From positions 23,290 to 87,289 of the forward strand of contig JAYEFQ010000079.1 in assembly GCA_034658655.1 (NCBI GenBank): 64,000 nt of DNA. Direction: 5' to 3'. A model generated the notes under the pieces. That model ran no database searches and was not told the origin of the DNA. It saw only the letters and a program-made list of their open reading frames with translations. The position numbers and the translations under genes were made by a program. The DNA comes from JAQIBY01 sp034658655 (GTDB lineage Bacteria; Bacteroidota; Bacteroidia; Bacteroidales; ML635J-15). Positions 1 to 6,912 of this stretch are shown here, one piece after another (position 1 is the stretch's first letter; every line of letters begins with the position of its first letter).

Positions 1-1002
1 TTTTTTCAATTAATATTTTGGATTGATAACGTTAGGTATAGATATGGATTTGAAGCAGATGAAAAAGAAATTCAATCAGAATGGCTTTTTGCTAGACCAA
101 AGGAACGTGAACTACCTTATTTCATTCGAGAAAATCAAAAGATTATTGAAATTGATAAAACAAATTTCAGTGAGGGAAATAAGTTAATGAGTCTATTTGA
201 TGATGAACCATCAGATAATGAAATTTTCAGAGGTAATTCTTTATTTCTTTCTAGTATCTCATCATTAGGATTCGGAAAACTATCCAAACTCATTGTGAAT
301 AATATCGCTTCAATTTTTGTTATTAATGGTCTTGGTCATCAAGGTTTATATGAATACGCTGGAGATTCATTGAATGACGATACTATGAAAGATTACATAT
401 TGAACTTTTTAAAATATGGCGATACTGGAATTCAGGATGTAGCAACAATTGAAATAAATTCAGAAGATTTACCTGCCGATTTAGATGAGGAAACAAAAAA
501 TGAAATTAAAGAAAACAAACCAAGAGTTTTAATCTCAGCCAGACAAAAATTTGACAGTGAATTAAATTTCAGAGAAAATGTACCACTTCCTTTCAGAATG
601 ATTGAATCAGAAGGTACTCTAAAACTTTTTGAGCTGAGTCCTTTTGTATATGAAGCTATTAAGGAAGGAAGACCTTTAATTATTGATGAGTTTGATGCTA
701 GATTTCACCCTTTGTTGACAAAAAAAATAATTGAGTTATTTAATTCTGAGAAAAACAAAGCTTCCCAATTAATTTTTATGACACATGATACAAATTTATT
801 GTCAGCCGATTCTCTAAGAAGAGACCAAATTGAATTTGTAGAAAAAGATAAATATGGTGCTAGTCATCTTTATTCATTAGTACAATTTAAAGGGATTAGA
901 AATAATGCTTCATTTGAAAAAGATTATATTCAAGGGAAATATGGAGCAATCCCATTCCTAGGTGATTTTAATAAACTTTTTAATTTTGAAGCTAATGCCT
1001 AA
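1..1002 (+). CDS. RloA-type AAA ATPase, 5' truncated by the window edge
   Basis: The reading frame is open from base 1 and continues into the window, so the N-terminus with the Walker A motif lies outside. Visible ATPase parts are an ABC-like signature (SEGTLKLF), a Walker B with D-loop (LIIDEFDARFHPLL) and an H-loop (MTHDTNLL). The sequence near the left edge (YRYGFEAD, then SEWLFARP) is typical of the AAA_15/AAA_21 ATPases named RloA, AbiLi-like or 'ATP/GTP-binding protein' in phage-defence and restriction-linked loci. The stop overlaps the start of the downstream RloB gene by 8 bases, so the two are almost certainly co-translated. In such pairs the ATPase is thought to sense infection and control the partner effector; that role is inferred here. 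An ATG at 187 exists, but coding continues upstream of it. Confidence 0.85.
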   Translation, partial: FFQLIFWIDNVRYRYGFEADEKEIQSEWLFARPKERELPYFIRENQKIIEIDKTNFSEGNKLMSLFDDEPSDNEIFRGNSLFLSSISSLGFGKLSKLIVNNIASIFVINGLGHQGLYEYAGDSLNDDTMKDYILNFLKYGDTGIQDVATIEINSEDLPADLDEETKNEIKENKPRVLISARQKFDSELNFRENVPLPFRMIESEGTLKLFELSPFVYEAIKEGRPLIIDEFDARFHPLLTKKIIELFNSEKNKASQLIFMTHDTNLLSADSLRRDQIEFVEKDKYGASHLYSLVQFKGIRNNASFEKDYIQGKYGAIPFLGDFNKLFNFEANA

Positions 1003-1681
1003 AAAGACTAAAGCCATAAAAGTGACTGACAGAAAAAAGGCTTGGTTGAAAAAGGTTAAACCATCTACCTATGAGATTGAAACGAAAGAAACCAATAAGA
1101 TTATTTTAATCGTTGGTGAGGGTCAAACTGAAAAGTTATACTTTGAATCTTTTCCTGTTTTAACCCTTACAGTTGAAGTTGTCGATTTAGGAGGTCAAAG
1201 CAAGCAGAAATTAATTGAATCAACTGAAAGTATTGTCAAAGAAAGAACGATAAAATATGACGAGATTTGGTGTGTTTTTGATATGGATATAAAAAAAGGA
1301 GAAAAGAAATTCTCTGATTTTGATAATGCAATAAAAAGTGGAGAGGCAAAAGGATATAATATTGCATATTCAAATGATGCATTTGAAGTTTGGTTTTATC
1401 TGCATTATCAATATAATGATCAAGAAAATCATAGGAAATTTTACTACAAAGCTTTAAGTGATAAATGGAATCTTAATTATGAGAAAACTGGAAAAGCTTA
1501 TGATTTTTGTAAAACAATTTATAGTAAATTGTTGAGTGATGAAGATTCTTGTCAAGCTAAAGCAATTGAACGAGCTAAAAAACTGTTTAAAGCACAAGAA
1601 AATTTAGATTTTCATAAACAAAATCCAGTAACAAAAGTTTACGAATTGGTTGAATATTTAAACTCTAAGAAAAGAAAGTAA
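995..1681 (+). CDS. RloB family protein, putative Toprim-like effector
   Basis: A 228-residue protein starting at the ATG at 995, inside the end of the ATPase gene; an earlier in-frame start at 962 would overlap it further and has no support. It begins with a lysine-rich stretch typical of RloB (PF13707). It carries VGEGQTEKLYF, with Glu42, and CVFDMD, with Asp96 and Asp98. A glutamate followed by DxD is the layout of Toprim nucleases, as in OLD and the AriB partner of AriA in PARIS, so a nuclease role is plausible but inferred. The gene pair resembles two-gene abortive-infection modules (RloA/RloB, possibly AbiL). The next 300 bases hold no gene but a long palindrome and a dispersed repeat, which suggests an accessory insertion. 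Confidence 0.82.
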   Translation: MPKKTKAIKVTDRKKAWLKKVKPSTYEIETKETNKIILIVGEGQTEKLYFESFPVLTLTVEVVDLGGQSKQKLIESTESIVKERTIKYDEIWCVFDMDIKKGEKKFSDFDNAIKSGEAKGYNIAYSNDAFEVWFYLHYQYNDQENHRKFYYKALSDKWNLNYEKTGKAYDFCKTIYSKLLSDEDSCQAKAIERAKKLFKAQENLDFHKQNPVTKVYELVEYLNSKKRK

Positions 1682-1687
1682 TATTGC

Positions 1688-1810
1688 TAACACGCAATAT
1701 AAAAAATGGGCAAAAAGTGGCAAATATGAGCGAATTAACAAAATAAAACGGTGTGGAAAATTGAAAAATTGGAATTTCAAAATGCCCAAAATTTCATATT
1801 GCAATCGTTA
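1688..1810 (+). repeat. Large imperfect inverted repeat downstream of rloB, attC-like
   Basis: The left arm starts TAAC at 1688 and contains GCAATAT (1694-1700) and TGGGCA (1707-1712). The right arm contains TGCCCA (1783-1788) and ATATTGC (1796-1802) and ends GTTA (1807-1810). The blocks occur in mirrored order with a small bulge, giving a 123-base element that could fold as a long hairpin. Size and TAAC/GTTA ends recall integron attC recombination sites, but the flanking R boxes do not match the consensus well and no integrase is visible. It may instead be a transcription terminator or a Bacteroidota 3'-end cassette element. Confidence 0.55.
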
Positions 1811-1850
1811 CATTTTTTAGAAAACCATGATAAAGATTGGCAAAAATTAC

Positions 1851-1885
1851 ATAAAAACTTTACAAACTTTATACTCGTCTCATAC
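1851..1885 (-). repeat. Dispersed repeat, copy 3 (inverted)
   Basis: Read on the minus strand this segment begins GTATGAGACGAGTATAAAG and continues AT-rich with GTTTGTAAAG. It shares the core TGAGAC(G/A)AGTATAAA with segments at 22892-22927 and 43756-43792. It lies in the gene-free stretch between the RloB gene and the thioredoxin-like gene. Confidence 0.6.
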
Positions 1886-1980
1886 TTACTAAAAATACGG
1901 CATGATTTTTATTACAGCTTTATAAAACAATATTTTTTAAGACATAGAGTTATTAAAAATGATACTATCTTAGCAAATCC

Positions 1981-3381
1981 ATGAAGCTAAATTTTCGACA
2001 TATTATATTATTGTTTGCAGTAATTTTAATATTTCAAAATCTCAAAGCAACCCGTATTCACGGGACAGCAGAAGATTATGCAAATTTTGAGCTAGTGTTT
2101 TATCATTATAGCGACTTACTGACAGAAAAAACGGACACACTCTTTACGCTTCGCTTGGATTCAAATGGAATCTTTGACAAACAGTTTGAAATCGCGGATA
2201 CTACTCCTGTATTTACGCTGGTTGGTATTTATAAAATATGGTTTGTTGCAGAACCCAATGGGAATTATGACTTGGTTTTTCCTGATTATGTTGAGAAAAC
2301 AAATGCTGAAATTTATAATCCCTTTTTTAACCCAATTTTATTAATGGCAGGGATAAAAGGACAAGATAAAACCGACTTAAATTATTTGATTAATCGATTT
2401 GACCGATTGTACAATGATTATCTCAATACCCATTTATTAGATTTCCTTGCCGGAGGAAGAGATTCTGGTGTGGAGTTTTATATTGATAGTTTAAAACAGG
2501 ATTTTTCTTATCATGAAAACAGTTATTTTAATGCGTGGAAAAAGTTTCGCTTTGCAAATTTAAGACGTATTGCCTACGAACGCAACCATCGATTTACAAT
2601 CAATCAATATTTCAGACAAGATGTAGTGCATTATCAAAACCCTGCTTATATATTTTTATTTAAAGAATTATTTGAAAATTATTTTGACCGGTTTCTGCTA
2701 CGTCCTGATGGAAAAGAATTGCTCAAGGCTGTCAATTTAGCAAAAAGCCCTCATGCAATTTCAAAAGTACTTAGTAGAATGTTTGAGCTTGATAATCAAG
2801 CACTGCGTGAATATGTTATGATAAAAGGACTTCGAGATGCCTATTTAGGTGACAACTTTAAAAAACAACCCATATTAATAACACTAGATTCAATTGCTGA
2901 TTTTTCAAACTATCCTGAACATCGAATTGCGGCAAAAAATGTCATTGAATCACTTACTCATCTTGCAAAAGGCACTTACCCACCAGATTTTAGTTTTTCA
3001 ACAATTGACGGAGAAAAAGGAAATATTTCTGATTTGAAAAATCGTTATTTATATGTGGCTTTTTATCAAACAGAGCTTACAACTTGTCAGGAGGAAATTG
3101 CTCCATTAATTGAGCAAGCAATAAAACACAATGGTGATTTTGAGGTGATTATGGTTTTGTTTGATGAGGATAAATACAAGGCAATAAATCGTTTAAAACA
3201 TTTAGATATTCCTTTTAATGTTGTTTTTCCTGACAATCCCGAAAAAATTAAAAAAGCATGGGAACTTAAGACATTCCCGATGTATTATCTTGTTGACCCT
3301 CAAGGAAAATTCATTTTTTCACCAGCACCTTCGCCAATTGAACATTTTGAAAATTATTTCTTTCGATATGTGAAACATTAA
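1981..3381 (+). CDS. Secreted thioredoxin-fold protein with degenerate active site
   Basis: A 466-residue protein with a hydrophobic N-terminal signal peptide (about residues 1-23), a long central region of unknown function, and a C-terminal redoxin/TlpA-like domain from about residue 340. The domain opens PPDFSFSTIDGEKGNISDL and has the late cis-Pro loop TFPMYYLVDPQGK. The usual WCxxC is absent: the region reads TELTTC, so only the second cysteine (Cys369) remains and the first is replaced by Leu366. Related Bacteroidota periplasmic proteins combine an unknown N-terminal domain with a redoxin domain. Disulfide exchange by the classical two-cysteine mechanism looks impossible. The 3' end overlaps the convergent NUDIX gene by four bases. 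Confidence 0.75.
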   Translation: MKLNFRHIILLFAVILIFQNLKATRIHGTAEDYANFELVFYHYSDLLTEKTDTLFTLRLDSNGIFDKQFEIADTTPVFTLVGIYKIWFVAEPNGNYDLVFPDYVEKTNAEIYNPFFNPILLMAGIKGQDKTDLNYLINRFDRLYNDYLNTHLLDFLAGGRDSGVEFYIDSLKQDFSYHENSYFNAWKKFRFANLRRIAYERNHRFTINQYFRQDVVHYQNPAYIFLFKELFENYFDRFLLRPDGKELLKAVNLAKSPHAISKVLSRMFELDNQALREYVMIKGLRDAYLGDNFKKQPILITLDSIADFSNYPEHRIAAKNVIESLTHLAKGTYPPDFSFSTIDGEKGNISDLKNRYLYVAFYQTELTTCQEEIAPLIEQAIKHNGDFEVIMVLFDEDKYKAINRLKHLDIPFNVVFPDNPEKIKKAWELKTFPMYYLVDPQGKFIFSPAPSPIEHFENYFFRYVKH

Positions 3382-4007
3382 TTTGTTTCAACCAATCCAA
3401 TCGTTTCTAAAAAATTTTGAATCGAATCATAGGTGTTTTTCATTAAAGGAAGAATCGTTTCTTTATCTATCCAAACACATCGTTGTATCCCTTCTTCCAA
3501 TTGTGGTTCAAGCGACTCTGTATTACCACTATACATCATCCCAAACCAATGGGTTGTTTTTAAATATGTCTTTTGATTTTGTTTATAAATATGATAGGTC
3601 TTTCCAATAGGCTCTTGAATGCTCAAGGCATTGATGTCCATGCCGCATTCTTCAGAAACTTCCCGCAAAGCACATATTTCAGGAGATTCTCCTTTTTCTG
3701 CTTTTCCTTTTGGCAAATCCCATTTTCCATTACGAAAAATAAACAATCTTAATCCATTACTTATGGACACAATCCCGCCTGCCGCTGTTACTGGGTCGAA
3801 AATTGTTTGTAAGAATGCAAGACCTCGCTCAGGCGATGTACCGAAAATGTTTAAATGTTTTACCTGATTGTTTGCAGTAAAGCGATTAATCTGTATTTTT
3901 AGGTCGCCAACTTCGTTCATCGAAATGGCCTGAAAGCCTGAAGTTTCACCCTTCAGTTTTTCCTTTGTAATGGAAATAAATCGATTTTTGAAATAAATTT
4001 TAATCAT
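3378..4007 (-). CDS. NUDIX hydrolase
   Basis: A 209-residue protein starting MIKIYFKNRF, the usual opening of this Bacteroidota NUDIX family; an ATG eight codons upstream would run into pyrE and is less likely. The NUDIX box is complete: Gx5Ex7REVSEECGM lies within the segment starting GKAEKGE, and provides the Mg2+-binding glutamates for hydrolysis of a nucleoside diphosphate linked to X. The substrate cannot be read from sequence. The gene is divergent from pyrE, with only three bases between the two start codons, so each promoter must lie inside the other gene or transcripts must be nearly leaderless. The NUDIX-pyrE-SRPBCC order is, to my knowledge, common in Bacteroidota. Confidence 0.9.
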   Translation of the reverse strand: MIKIYFKNRFISITKEKLKGETSGFQAISMNEVGDLKIQINRFTANNQVKHLNIFGTSPERGLAFLQTIFDPVTAAGGIVSISNGLRLFIFRNGKWDLPKGKAEKGESPEICALREVSEECGMDINALSIQEPIGKTYHIYKQNQKTYLKTTHWFGMMYSGNTESLEPQLEEGIQRCVWIDKETILPLMKNTYDSIQNFLETIGLVETN

Positions 4008-4010
4008 ATC

Positions 4011-4643
4011 ATGAAAAATACTGCAAAACAAATTGCAAATTATTTAATGCAAATTAACGCAATAAAACTTGAGCCACAAAACCATTTTACATGGGCATCA
4101 GGATGGTTCAGCCCAATTTATTGCGACAATCGCAAAACACTGTCATATCCGACAATTCGAACCTTTATCAGAGATGCTTTTGTGGAAAATGCAAACGAAA
4201 ATTTCAATGATTTTGATGTTGTAGTTGGAGTTGCAACTGGCGGAATTGCACATGGAGCATTGGTTGCCGATGTCATGAATAAACCATTTGCCTATGTTCG
4301 TTCATCTTCGAAAGGACATGGATTAGGAAATCAAATTGAAGGTGTGGTATCAGCCGGACAAAAAGTCTTAGTAATTGAAGATTTGATTTCAACCGGTGGA
4401 AGTAGCTTAAAAGCTGTTGACGCACTGCGAGAAGCAGGTTGCGAAGTAGTGGGTATGATTGCCATTTTTACCTATGAATTTGACATTGCTGCATCAAATT
4501 TTAAAGATAAAGACGTGAAATGCACAACCTTAAGCACTTACAATGCATTAATTGAGGCAGCAACCGAAGCAGGTTACATACAGAATTCAGATGTAGAAAC
4601 CCTGAAAACTTGGCGACAAGATCCTGGAAATTGGAAAAAGTAA
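4011..4643 (+). CDS. pyrE: Orotate phosphoribosyltransferase
   Basis: A 210-residue cytosolic enzyme of de novo pyrimidine synthesis that joins orotate and PRPP to give orotidine 5'-phosphate. The PRPP-binding motif is clear (VLVIEDLISTGGSS), as are the N-terminal FTWASGWFSPIYCDNR segment and the VVGVATGGIAHGA loop. Length fits the family. Six bases separate the stop from the SRPBCC gene start, so the two are likely an operon. The start codon lies three bases from that of the divergent NUDIX gene. Confidence 0.97.
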   Translation: MKNTAKQIANYLMQINAIKLEPQNHFTWASGWFSPIYCDNRKTLSYPTIRTFIRDAFVENANENFNDFDVVVGVATGGIAHGALVADVMNKPFAYVRSSSKGHGLGNQIEGVVSAGQKVLVIEDLISTGGSSLKAVDALREAGCEVVGMIAIFTYEFDIAASNFKDKDVKCTTLSTYNALIEAATEAGYIQNSDVETLKTWRQDPGNWKK

Positions 4644-4649
4644 TAAGAC

Positions 4650-5057
4650 ATGGGAAACTTAAAAGTTGTCAGTAAAATCGGTGAAATTCAAAATGCCAAT
4701 GAACGAATTTTTCAATTTTTATCTGATTTTAGAAATTTTGACAGATTAATCCCTGCTGATGTGGAGGGCTGGGAATCAGATGTGGATAGATGTCACTTTC
4801 AGTTAAAAGGACAAGCAATTAAATTACAGATTGTGGAAAGAATTCCGTTTAAAACCATAAAAATCCAATCTGATGATGGATCTGTATTTCCGTTTACATT
4901 TTGGATTCAATTGATTTCAGTATCGGCATACGACACACGTGCACGATTAACAATTCATGCTGATATAAATATGATGATGAAAGTTGTCATGAAAAAACAA
5001 CTAAAAAAAGGACTTGACTCGCTTGTCGATCAATTGGCGATTATTCCATATCCATAA
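4650..5057 (+). CDS. SRPBCC (START-like) family protein
   Basis: A 135-residue protein with the shape of a polyketide cyclase/START-like fold: an N-terminal strand, a helix with IFQFLSDFRNFDRLIP, successive beta strands (including GWESDVDRCHFQLKG), and a long C-terminal helix ending near KGLDSLVDQLA. The fold usually makes a hydrophobic ligand pocket; the ligand here is unknown. It follows pyrE by six bases and is followed by a hairpin terminator. Confidence 0.8.
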   Translation: MGNLKVVSKIGEIQNANERIFQFLSDFRNFDRLIPADVEGWESDVDRCHFQLKGQAIKLQIVERIPFKTIKIQSDDGSVFPFTFWIQLISVSAYDTRARLTIHADINMMMKVVMKKQLKKGLDSLVDQLAIIPYP

Positions 5058-5094
5058 AAAAACCGACACTGCAATAAATTACAGAGCCGGTTTT
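5057..5094. terminator. Bidirectional hairpin terminator between SRPBCC gene and sodB
   Basis: AAAAACCG pairs with CGGTTTT, extended inward by CTG/CAG across small mismatches. It lies between two convergent genes, with A runs on the left and T runs on the right, so it can serve both. Confidence 0.75.
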
Positions 5095-5120
5095 GAGCTG
5101 AGAATTAACTTATTATAAAA

Positions 5121-5750
5121 TTAACTGATATAATCTAAATATCGTTTTTCAATCACATCCCAGTCAACAACATTCCAAAATGCAGAAATATAATCGGGAC
5201 GTCTATTTTGATATTTCAAATAGTAGGCATGTTCCCACACATCCAATCCGAGAATAGGCATTCCATTTTCGTCGGCAACATCCATTAATGGATTATCTTG
5301 ATTTGGAGTACTGGTAACTGCAAGGCTTTTATCATCTTTCACAATTAACCATGCCCAACCTGAGCCAAAACGTGTTGCAGCTGCATTATTGAATTTTTCA
5401 GTAAACGCATCAAAACTTCCGAATTGACTTTCAATTGCATCGAACAGTTTCCCTTTTGGTTTTCCTCCACCATTGGCACTCATGCTTTGCCAAAACATAG
5501 CATGATTCACATGTCCACCACCATTGTTTCTTACGACAACTGGATACTTACTGATATTTTTCAATACCTCAAGAAATGTTTTTTCTTCCAACTCAGTGCC
5601 TTTCACCGCATTTTGCATTTTGGTAAAATAACCATTGTGGTGTTTTGTGTAATGAAACTCCATAGTTTGAGCATCAATATTAGGTTCTAACGCTTTATAG
5701 TCATATCCCAATGCGGGAAATTGACAATCTTTCATTTTATCAGTAATCAT
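5121..5750 (-). CDS. sodB: Superoxide dismutase, Fe/Mn type
   Basis: A 209-residue cytosolic enzyme converting superoxide to hydrogen peroxide and oxygen. Metal ligands are visible in order: a His in the FHYTKHHNGYF segment, a His in HVNHAMFW, and Asp and His in LDVWEHAYYLKYQNRR, the family signature. Length matches the iron/manganese superoxide dismutases. An alternative ATG five codons in (5735) gives a start at MKDCQFPAL and is equally plausible. The protein fits an organism that is mainly anaerobic, as HydF suggests, but meets oxygen. It is convergent with the SRPBCC gene across a terminator. Confidence 0.95.
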   Translation of the reverse strand: MITDKMKDCQFPALGYDYKALEPNIDAQTMEFHYTKHHNGYFTKMQNAVKGTELEEKTFLEVLKNISKYPVVVRNNGGGHVNHAMFWQSMSANGGGKPKGKLFDAIESQFGSFDAFTEKFNNAAATRFGSGWAWLIVKDDKSLAVTSTPNQDNPLMDVADENGMPILGLDVWEHAYYLKYQNRRPDYISAFWNVVDWDVIEKRYLDYIS

Positions 5751-5842
5751 ATTATTTATTTATAACGTTTTAAAATAACTTCATTATCATAACAGACAAA
5801 ACCAATAAATTGTTCAAAATAGACTATCTATTTGGCATTGAT

Positions 5843-5873
5843 TTTGCTTTAAAGGGAAAAGAAAGTATCTTTA
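5843..5873 (+). promoter_or_regulatory. Bacteroidota-type promoter for the gene at 5893
   Basis: A TTTG box at 5843-5846 and TATCTTTA at 5866-5873 (7 of the 8 consensus positions of TAnnTTTG) are separated by 19 bases, and the start codon follows 20 bases later. Confidence 0.6.
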
Positions 5874-5892
5874 ACTAAATAAAAATCATATT

Positions 5893-6675
5893 ATGAAACA
5901 CATACTACTACTTTGTTTTGCAGTTGGAACCTTGGGTTACGGGCTATCTGCACAAGAAGATATTGAGGACAAATTTAACACAATGGAAGATAAATTTGAC
6001 GATGCTTTTGAGGAGGAAGAAGGCGATCAAATGACGCTTCGTTTTTTTAATGCAGAAGATGGAGAACCTGTTCCCGGCGCACAAGTTATTATCGATGAAA
6101 TAAAATACGCTACTGATTACGAAGGAAAAGTCCGTTTTCCTAAAATTGAAAAGGATGGAAATTATCCGGCTAAATTTTCCTGTGAAGGATTTATTTCAGC
6201 CGTATATGAATTTGAAGTTCGTGCTCTAACTATTTTCCGAAACCGATTTTCTGTTTCCCCTATTTTAGATATTGGCAGCATGCGTATTGTCCTCGATTGG
6301 TCAAGACACCCACGAGATTTAGATGCTCATTTAATGAATAAAGGGAAATATCATATTTCATATCGTAATGATCGCGTGTCGGCAGACGGCACCGCTCGTT
6401 TAGACCGTGATGATAGAAACGGATTTGGTCCGGAAACAATAACAATTAATGATGTCAACGAAGACGACAACTATTCCTATCTTGTTTTTGATTACATCAA
6501 TCGCGGACAAACAAACTCTCGCAGGCTTTCAAAATCAGAAGCCGTAGTTCGAGTTTACGTTGAAAACAGATTGGCTAAGACAATTAACATTAAAGAAAAT
6601 GACCGTGGTACAATTTGGAAAGTATTTACTTTTAGAGACAATCAATTTATTGTTTTCAATGAAATTGTAAATTAA
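5893..6675 (+). CDS. Secreted protein with carboxypeptidase-regulatory-like and YfaP-like parts
   Basis: A 260-residue protein with a signal peptide ending at SAQ (about residue 20), followed by an acidic stretch that repeats EDKF. Residues of about 50-115 look like a beta-sandwich carrier domain (GEPVPGAQVIIDE, then YEGKVRF). The second half begins MRIVLDWSRHPRDLDAHL, close to the W-x-x-x-P-x-D-L-D pattern of DUF2135/YfaP-like domains. No catalytic motif is recognisable; extracytoplasmic location is the only firm conclusion. It has its own promoter and a downstream hairpin terminator, so it is probably monocistronic. Confidence 0.7.
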   Translation: MKHILLLCFAVGTLGYGLSAQEDIEDKFNTMEDKFDDAFEEEEGDQMTLRFFNAEDGEPVPGAQVIIDEIKYATDYEGKVRFPKIEKDGNYPAKFSCEGFISAVYEFEVRALTIFRNRFSVSPILDIGSMRIVLDWSRHPRDLDAHLMNKGKYHISYRNDRVSADGTARLDRDDRNGFGPETITINDVNEDDNYSYLVFDYINRGQTNSRRLSKSEAVVRVYVENRLAKTINIKENDRGTIWKVFTFRDNQFIVFNEIVN

Positions 6676-6697
6676 TAATCGATTAAGTACAAGCCGA

Positions 6698-6739
6698 AAC
6701 AATTGGGGATGCAATTATTTGTATCTCCAATTGTTTTTT
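6698..6739 (+). terminator. Rho-independent terminator after the secreted protein gene
   Basis: AACAATTGG...GAT pairs with ATC...CCAATTGTT and is followed by a run of T. It isolates the upstream gene from groEL. Confidence 0.8.
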
Positions 6740-6912
6740 GAACCAAATCCTGCCAATTTGACACAAAAAAAACCGTTATCATTTAAAACAACTTATCCTA
6801 AGTGAAATTTTGTCAGAAAACATGTACTTTATTTGCTTGGCACAAAATTCGTAAGACAGCAGTCAGATTTTAAAATAAATAATAATAACAGATTAATTTA
6901 AATATTTGAATT

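Noticed and set aside
1751..1984. A 77-codon plus-strand frame between rloB and the thioredoxin-like gene
   Set aside because: It needs a GTG start, lies across the palindrome and a dispersed repeat, and has no protein-like pattern; the amino-acid makeup is that of AT-rich noise.
6740..6912. CIRCE or consensus promoter upstream of groEL
   Set aside because: No TTAGCACTC inverted repeat is present. A TTTG and a TTTATTTG occur, but the 15-base spacing and the mismatch do not fit the consensus well enough to call.
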